64,000 nucleotides of DNA from SHZL01 sp963708905 (lineage in GTDB: Bacteria; Pseudomonadota; Gammaproteobacteria; Xanthomonadales; SZUA-36): assembly GCA_963708905.1 (NCBI GenBank), contig CAVPUV010000014.1, positions 1-64,000 on the forward strand, given 5' to 3'. Below the pieces are notes generated by a model, which made no database searches, was not told the origin of the DNA, and saw only the letters and a list, made by a program, of their open reading frames with translations. This document shows, one piece after another, positions 59,062-64,000 of the stretch. The stretch's first letter is position 1; every line of letters starts with the position of its first letter. Made by a program: the position numbers and the translations under genes.

Positions 59062-60351
59062 GTGAAAACCTACGTCGTCAACCAGCGCGAGAATACCAGG
59101 GTGCCGTTTTTACGCGGTATCCTGATTCGTACCTTGCTGGAAGCAGGCCTGCCTTTCGACAAGGCCTACGATCTGGCTACGCTGGTGCGCGATCAGTTGT
59201 CCACTACCGAAGAGATCTCCTCCGGGCAGTTAAGGCAGAAGGTAGCCGGCCTGATACTCGAAGCCGGTGATGTCAGCCTGTCAAAGACCTACCGCTCGCC
59301 GTCCGTGGCGCCCGCCAGAATTCTGGTCACCAGCCAGGGCGGCAGCGAAAGTGCATTTTCCCGCAGAAAGCACCAGCGTTACCTGCAGTCCAGCGGCGTG
59401 CGCCTGGATGACGCGGAACGAATCACCACGAAAATATTCGACCAGTTGCTGGCCGCCGGCACGATCAGGATTGCGACCGTCCAGCTCAGCTACCTGACCT
59501 ACCTTTGCCTGCAACAGGAACTGGGCAAGGAAGCGGCGCAGAAATACCTGGTGTGGATGGAGTTTCAGCACAGCGGCCGCCCGCTGATCCTGTTGATCGG
59601 CGGCGCCGTGGGCAGCGGCAAAAGTTCCATTGCCACTGAAATTGCGCACCGGCTGGAAATCGTCCGTACCCAGTCCACCGACATGTTGCGCGAAGTGATG
59701 CGCACGATGATTCCGAAAAAACTTCTGCCCATATTGCACTGCTCGTCATTCGATGCCTGGAAGACATTGCCGATCCAGGATAAAAAGCAGCGCGACAGGG
59801 ACATGCTGATCGCCGAGGGCTATCGCGGCCAGGCCGATTTGCTGGCGGTGTCGTGCGAGGCGGTCATGCGGCGGGCCGTCAAGGAAAGCGTGTCATTGAT
59901 TGTCGAAGGCGTGCACAGCCATCCCCATTTGTTGCATTGCCTGCCGGCGGGGAACAACGCCATCATCGTGCATGTCACCCTGGCCGTGATGAATTACCAG
60001 GCCTTGCAGGCCCGCCTGCGCGGTCGTGGAACCGAAGTACCGCTGCGGCGCTCCAGGCGTTACCTGAAAAAGTTTGACTCCATCTGGCGCTTGCAGTCAT
60101 TTCTGGTCAGTGAGGCGGAACGCTGTGACACTCCTGTCATTCCCAATGACAACAGGGAAGTGGCCATTTTTCAGATCATCGGCACGGTCAACTCCGAGTT
60201 GTCGCAGCGATTTGCGGGAAATCCGGCCGAGGTTTTCGGCAGCAGTATGAACAGCCTCGCGCGCAAGGCCAGGGGTAAGTCCTGGCAGCAGGTAGTACCT
60301 TATCTGATCAACTCCAAGAATACGCCGGCGCGCGCAAAATCACCTTCCTGA
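59062..60351 (+). CDS. ATP-cone plus P-loop kinase, 2-phosphoglycerate-kinase-like
   Basis: About 429 residues from GTG at 59062 (ribosome-like GGGAAG seven bases before); the longer frame from 58996 would cross the divergent gene start. Residues 1-90 form an ATP-cone (VNQRENTRVPFLRGILIRTL). A P-loop kinase domain follows at about 175: LLIGGAVGSGKSSIATEIAH, STDMLREVMRTM, and SLIVEGVHSHPHLL. This architecture is that of archaeal 2-phosphoglycerate kinase, which makes 2,3-bisphosphoglycerate. The bacterial substrate is not proven. It is followed six bases later by a phosphoglycerate mutase gene, which supports a phosphoglycerate role. Confidence 0.78.
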   Translation: MKTYVVNQRENTRVPFLRGILIRTLLEAGLPFDKAYDLATLVRDQLSTTEEISSGQLRQKVAGLILEAGDVSLSKTYRSPSVAPARILVTSQGGSESAFSRRKHQRYLQSSGVRLDDAERITTKIFDQLLAAGTIRIATVQLSYLTYLCLQQELGKEAAQKYLVWMEFQHSGRPLILLIGGAVGSGKSSIATEIAHRLEIVRTQSTDMLREVMRTMIPKKLLPILHCSSFDAWKTLPIQDKKQRDRDMLIAEGYRGQADLLAVSCEAVMRRAVKESVSLIVEGVHSHPHLLHCLPAGNNAIIVHVTLAVMNYQALQARLRGRGTEVPLRRSRRYLKKFDSIWRLQSFLVSEAERCDTPVIPNDNREVAIFQIIGTVNSELSQRFAGNPAEVFGSSMNSLARKARGKSWQQVVPYLINSKNTPARAKSPS

Positions 60352-60357
60352 TGCATC

Positions 60358-61629
60358 ATGAGCGCTGAAAAATACAAGTGCATCCTGATGATTGTCGATG
60401 GCCTGGGCGACCTTCCTGTTGCCACGCTGGGCGGCAAGACGCCACTGGAGGCCGCCCACACGCCCAACATGGATTTTCTTGCGGCGGCAGGAATGTATGG
60501 CCTGGTCGATCCGATTGGGCCGGGCACAACGCCAAATACCCATTCCGGGGCCGGGATTCTGCTCGGCATGCCTGCTGCGCAAGCAGACACACTGGCGCGC
60601 GGACCGGTCGAAGCAGCCGGAGCAGGGCGGGCATTACAGGCCGGCGAGCTGGCGCTGCGGGCAAATTTTGCTTCGGTCAAACCGGTGTCTGGCGGTTTTG
60701 TGATCACGGATCGCCGCGCCGGGCGCATAACCCAGGGTGCTGCCGAACTGAGTACCTGTCTGGCTCATCTCGATTTGGGCGATGGTGTGCTGGCCGAATT
60801 TCGCTCCACCGACCAGCATCGGGGCGTGCTGGTGCTTGCCGGAGATGACCTGGATGCAGCGATTTCGGACACGGATCCCGGTGATGAAAGAATACCGGCG
60901 CCGCTGTTGTCCTGCCAGGCCTTGCAATCAAGGGCGCGCAAAACTGCCGCTAAAGTCAATACATTCATCGCCATGGCGCACCATTTGCTGCAGGATCATC
61001 CGGTGAATATCGCGCGCACTGCGGTGGGCAGGCCACTCGCCAATGGAGTGATCACCCGTGGCGCCGGAGCCTGGGTTGCCATGCCAAACATCATCCGGCA
61101 GATGGGCTTGAGCGCTGCGCTGGTCACGGCTTGCAATACCGTGCGGGGCCTGGGACGGATATTCGATCTCGAGGTGATCAGCGATACCCGGTTTACCGCC
61201 GCCGCCGACACCGATATCGCAGCAAAAGTCCAGGCCGCACTGGCCGCGCTGCAACGCCATGATCTGGTATTTGTGCATGTCAAGGCGGCCGATATCTGTG
61301 CGCACGATCGCCAGCCTGTGGCCAAACGGGACTTCCTGCAGCGACTGGACCGGGCACTGGCGCCGATGTTGCGGCAGGGCATCATGATTGCGCTCTGCGC
61401 CGACCACACCACGGACAGCAACAGCGGAATACATACCCCGGACCCGGTGCCGACACTACTTTGCCTGCCGCATACGGGGTCCGGCGGCGCCGGCCTCAAG
61501 TTCGGCGAGGCGACGTGCCGTAACGGCACCATGCCGCGGCAAACCAGTGGCGAGTTCTTGCAGCGGGTACTGGCCGCGATGCTGAGCCCGTCGACGCGCA
61601 GCAGTGCAACACGCCTCAGGACCAGTTAA
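60358..61629 (+). CDS. Cofactor-independent phosphoglycerate mutase, archaeal (ApgM) type
   Basis: 423 residues of the alkaline-phosphatase-like superfamily: CILMIVDGLGDLPVATLGGK, LEAAHTPNMDFLAAAGMYGL, IGPGTTPNTHSGAGILLGM (nucleophile Ser/Thr region), FVHVKAADICAHDRQPVAKR and LCADHTTDSNSGIH (metal ligands). It interconverts 2- and 3-phosphoglycerate, or acts as a related phosphoglycerate phosphatase/mutase. ApgM is uncommon in gammaproteobacteria that already have GpmI. Six bases after the kinase gene, so probably cotranscribed. Confidence 0.85.
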   Translation: MSAEKYKCILMIVDGLGDLPVATLGGKTPLEAAHTPNMDFLAAAGMYGLVDPIGPGTTPNTHSGAGILLGMPAAQADTLARGPVEAAGAGRALQAGELALRANFASVKPVSGGFVITDRRAGRITQGAAELSTCLAHLDLGDGVLAEFRSTDQHRGVLVLAGDDLDAAISDTDPGDERIPAPLLSCQALQSRARKTAAKVNTFIAMAHHLLQDHPVNIARTAVGRPLANGVITRGAGAWVAMPNIIRQMGLSAALVTACNTVRGLGRIFDLEVISDTRFTAAADTDIAAKVQAALAALQRHDLVFVHVKAADICAHDRQPVAKRDFLQRLDRALAPMLRQGIMIALCADHTTDSNSGIHTPDPVPTLLCLPHTGSGGAGLKFGEATCRNGTMPRQTSGEFLQRVLAAMLSPSTRSSATRLRTS

Positions 61630-61700
61630 AGTGCCTTGGGTGATTGGCCCGCACAGGGCTGGATTTTATCGATCTAGAATTTTTCTTTCGGAGTGTTTAT

Positions 61701-62582
61701 ATGTCATTGAAAAATAAATTATTAGCCCTGGCGATCGCCAGCGCGGCTGGTGTGCTGGCAGCCTGTGGTGGCGGTGAACAGCGGCAGCTGATTCAGAACA
61801 AGGGTTCAGATACCCTGGTGAACGTCGCCCAGGCGTGGGCCGAGGCCTACCAGACCGTCGACCCATCGGTGGTAGTGGCCGTCAGCGGCGGCGGTTCCGG
61901 AACCGGCATCGCGGCGCTGATCAATGGCACGGTTGACTTGGCCAATGCCAGTCGTGAAATCAAGGAGGAAGAAATCGCACTGGCCCGGAAGAACGGTCAG
62001 GAACCCGTGGAACACATCGTGGGCTACGATGCACTAGCGGTTTTTCTGCATCCCGACAACCCGATCGACACGCTCAGCCTGGAGCAACTTGCGGCTATCT
62101 ATGGCGACGGCGGCGCCGTCACCCGCTGGACCGATCTGGGTGTGGAGGTGCCGGGTTGTTCTGATCAAAGCATCGTTGTCGTCAGTCGCCAGAACAACTC
62201 CGGCACCTATGAATATTTCCGCGAAACGACGTTGGACAAGGGGGATTTTCGCCTCGGCACCCGGGATATGCAGGGTTCCAAGGACGTCGTCGACATGGTG
62301 GAGAATACGCCCTGTGCGGTTGGCTACAGCGGCTTGGCCTATGCCACCGATCGTGTCAAAATGGTTTGCATTTCACAGCATACCGGTGGCGAATGCGTGC
62401 GCCCTTCAGAGGCGACCGCCAGCGACGGCAGTTACCCGATTGCCCGTTCCTTGCTGATGTATTCCAATGGCCAGCCGCAAGGAGCTGTGGCCCGTTACCT
62501 GGACTGGATCAAGAGTGACGCGGCCCAGTGCATTATCATGCAGAAGGGCTACGCTCCAGCCAGGGCCGTCACCTGTCAGTAG
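61701..62582 (+). CDS. pstS: Phosphate ABC transporter substrate-binding lipoprotein
   Basis: 293 residues from ATG at 61701, preceded by GGAG. Lipoprotein signal with lipobox cysteine C22 (VLAACGGG). The phosphate-binding loops look canonical: NKGSDTLVNVAQAWAEAY, AVSGGGSGTGIAALINGTVD, ASREIKEEE, VSRQNNSGTYEYFRE. It captures phosphate in the periplasm for the PstCAB permease. No convincing Pho box found upstream. The phoU-like gene follows after about 70 bases. Confidence 0.9.
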   Translation: MSLKNKLLALAIASAAGVLAACGGGEQRQLIQNKGSDTLVNVAQAWAEAYQTVDPSVVVAVSGGGSGTGIAALINGTVDLANASREIKEEEIALARKNGQEPVEHIVGYDALAVFLHPDNPIDTLSLEQLAAIYGDGGAVTRWTDLGVEVPGCSDQSIVVVSRQNNSGTYEYFRETTLDKGDFRLGTRDMQGSKDVVDMVENTPCAVGYSGLAYATDRVKMVCISQHTGGECVRPSEATASDGSYPIARSLLMYSNGQPQGAVARYLDWIKSDAAQCIIMQKGYAPARAVTCQ

Positions 62583-62654
62583 AGCGGTCAAGCGTTAAAA
62601 CAGGTCGTGACGCCGTTTGCGGCCATTTTCCAAAAACCGTGAAGGTAGGTTTGC

Positions 62655-63719
62655 ATGAGCCATTTTGAAGAGCGTCTCGAAGCGGATCTGAACGTGATTC
62701 GCGAGTGGGTGTGGAAGATGGGCGATGAGGTCGAACAGGCCTTGCGCAACTCCAAGAAAGCCTTGCTGACGCGGGATGAAAAGCTGGCTTACGCTACCGT
62801 TCTCGGTGACCACGCGATCAACCGCGATTCGCGTGCCTGCGACCGCCTGTGCCACACCTTCATCGCCCGACACCTGCCGGGAGCCGGGCATCTGCGCGAA
62901 ATGGCGGCAACGATACGGGTCAACGTGGCGCTGGAGCGAATTGGTGACTACGCGGTAACGATCAGCCGTGAATCCTTGCAACTGGAGCGGAATTTGCCGG
63001 AAAAACTGGTGTTCCAGATCGACGCCGTGGCGGATGAATCATTTCAGATTCTGCACGAGTCACGCATCGCATTTCGTGACGGCAATGCCGAACTCGCCAA
63101 GGCGCTGATGCAGATGGCCAAACGGGTGCAGAATAAGATGAGTGTTTTGTACGAGCAGTTATTCTCTGCCGACAACGACTTGAGCGCGAGCAGGGCGCTG
63201 GCGATTTTCGTGGTCTTCAACATGCTCAAGCGGGTGGCGGACCAGGCCAAGAATATTTGTGACCAGACTTTCTATGCCATCCGTGGCGTGGCCAAAATAC
63301 CCAAGACCTACCACATTCTGTTTCTCGATCATTGCGCTTCGGACCGGGGACAGCTGGCGGTTGCGATTGGGCGCAAGTATTTTCCTACCGCCGCAATTTT
63401 TGCTGCCGCGACGCCCGGTGCGGCGCAATCAGTGTCCGCGTCGTTGAGAACATTCCTGGCCGAAACCGGCCTGCCGGATGAACAGCTGGATACGGAAAAT
63501 ATCGTTAGCCTGGAACACGATCTGTCCGACTACGATTTGATCATCAGTGTCAGCGGGACAGTGAAGGATTACGTCAGCAAGATTCCGTTTCATACCTCGG
63601 TGCTTGATTGGACGCCTGCACTGGACAGCTCGGAACAAGAGTTTCTTTCCTTGTACCGGATGCTGCATGCTGAGATATCCTCACTGATCGACCTGCTGGT
63701 CGGTGAAGAAGCGGGCTGA
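62655..63719 (+). CDS. PhoU-like protein fused to a degenerate LMW-phosphatase/ArsC-like domain
   Basis: 354 residues. Residues 1-215 are a PhoU fold with two helical repeats (DEVEQALRNSKKALLTRDEK, AATIRVNVALERIGDYAVTI, VVFNMLKRVADQAKNICDQT). From about 221 a Rossmann-like domain begins YHILFLDHCASDRGQLAVAI, where low-molecular-weight phosphatases have Cys-x5-Arg; here Cys and Arg are only four apart (CASDR), so the phosphate loop is altered. A later segment with SLEHDLSDYDLIISVSG parallels that family. Placed between pstS and pstC, it probably controls the Pst transporter. It starts 72 bases after pstS. Confidence 0.8.
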   Translation: MSHFEERLEADLNVIREWVWKMGDEVEQALRNSKKALLTRDEKLAYATVLGDHAINRDSRACDRLCHTFIARHLPGAGHLREMAATIRVNVALERIGDYAVTISRESLQLERNLPEKLVFQIDAVADESFQILHESRIAFRDGNAELAKALMQMAKRVQNKMSVLYEQLFSADNDLSASRALAIFVVFNMLKRVADQAKNICDQTFYAIRGVAKIPKTYHILFLDHCASDRGQLAVAIGRKYFPTAAIFAAATPGAAQSVSASLRTFLAETGLPDEQLDTENIVSLEHDLSDYDLIISVSGTVKDYVSKIPFHTSVLDWTPALDSSEQEFLSLYRMLHAEISSLIDLLVGEEAG

Positions 63720-63727
63720 CCGGCTGG

Positions 63728-64000
63728 ATGAAAGAGCAAATTGATTATCCGCCGGATGCCGCCATGGATTCCGGTTTTGATCGTCGCAACAGGGACTGGT
63801 ATATCGACAAGGCAGTCCAGGCGGTCATGTTCATCGGCGGCATTTCGGCCATCGTATTCATCATCGGCATCTTCATTTTTATTGCCAAGGAAGGGTTCGG
63901 TTTTCTGGCTGCTGATTTCGATCCCGGTGAATTCCTGTTGTCACCGAACTGGCGGCCCACATCTTCAAGCAAGGAATCGTTTGGCATACTGGCGCTGATG
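63728..64000 (+). CDS. pstC: Phosphate ABC transporter permease, N-terminal part
   Basis: The window ends inside this gene. ATG at 63728, eight bases after the PhoU-like stop, gives 91 residues. A hydrophilic start with DRRNRDWYIDKA is followed by one clear membrane helix (FIGGISAIVFIIGIFIFIAK), then EGFGFLAADFDPGEFLLSPN and W-P-T, the periplasmic region before the conserved FGILAL. This matches the N-terminus of PstC. Gene order pstS, phoU-like, pstC. Confidence 0.75.
   Translation, partial: MKEQIDYPPDAAMDSGFDRRNRDWYIDKAVQAVMFIGGISAIVFIIGIFIFIAKEGFGFLAADFDPGEFLLSPNWRPTSSSKESFGILALM

Noticed and set aside
1..64000. tRNA or rRNA genes, CRISPR arrays, complete insertion sequences
   Set aside because: Looked for cloverleaf ends, rRNA-conserved stretches, spaced repeats and intact transposase motifs; none found.

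Overview
The window reads as chromosomal DNA from a gammaproteobacterium, probably an environmental or uncultured lineage near the Chromatiales (an inference from gene families: YceH, UbiX, a PstS/PhoU/PstC set, a type III ornithine-decarboxylase-like enzyme, TerC, P-II-like proteins). Most core genes are GC-rich and densely packed, with many 4-base ATGA or GTGA overlaps. Three stretches (about 1.6-4.6 kb, 20.0-30.3 kb and 44.6-47.4 kb) look more AT-rich by eye and carry accessory genes.

Layout. (1) 1-1.2 kb: the end of a 2-oxoglutarate/iron oxygenase gene and a Mut7-C nuclease-like gene. (2) 1.1-5.1 kb: an insertion carrying three unrecognised genes (two encode secreted proteins) and a frameshifted HTH gene. 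It is flanked by an intact heme-copper oxidase gene plus small membrane gene on one side and a diverged copy of their 3' ends on the other. (3) 4.7-20 kb: the oxidase-family gene (its CuB site resembles NO reductases), a PLP decarboxylase, a YyaL-type thioredoxin-fold protein, glycogen phosphorylase, branching enzyme (apparently with an ATT start), a DMT transporter, a large STAND-like ATPase, a DUF4242 protein and glgC. (4) 20-30.4 kb: an accessory catabolic island with an SDR, a ThDP enzyme, a VOC protein, a TonB-dependent receptor, an acetoin-dehydrogenase-like E1-alpha/E1-beta/E2 set and a LuxR regulator. It ends in a 105-base in-frame remnant of a second glgC, so this island, like the first, is bounded by a 3' copy of the adjacent core gene. 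(5) 30.4-40 kb: glgA mixed with two ATP-grasp ligases, two alpha/beta-hydrolase genes (one internally deleted), UbiX, a PNPOx-like protein and an S51/cyanophycinase-like peptidase, interrupted by a secreted MBL hydrolase and a HicBA pair.

(6) 40-44 kb: TerC, a GABA-type aminotransferase, then mtnA overlapping a fuculose-aldolase-like gene, which together fit the methylthioadenosine DHAP shunt. (7) 44-47.5 kb: a MazEF-like toxin-antitoxin pair, a small Cys-rich protein, a GRAM/PH-SHOCT protein and HicBA-type remnants. (8) 47.4-54.6 kb: a hybrid kinase / response regulator / Crp-type regulator operon, then an operon of YceH, two DUF1538 membrane proteins, a P-II-like protein, a CBS protein and a crotonase. 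(9) 54.7-64 kb: a methionine-type aminotransferase, a multi-hairpin repeat element, an M13 peptidase, an N-formylglutamate amidohydrolase-like protein, a 2-phosphoglycerate-kinase-like protein with an archaeal-type phosphoglycerate mutase, and a pst locus in which PhoU is fused to a degenerate low-molecular-weight phosphatase-like domain.

Functional picture: a glycogen storage locus (glgP, glgB, glgC, glgA) has been split by acquired DNA and is intertwined with an uncharacterised amide-ligase/hydrolase/peptidase set, which I consider the best candidate for an undescribed system. I saw no rRNA, tRNA, CRISPR array or complete insertion sequence.
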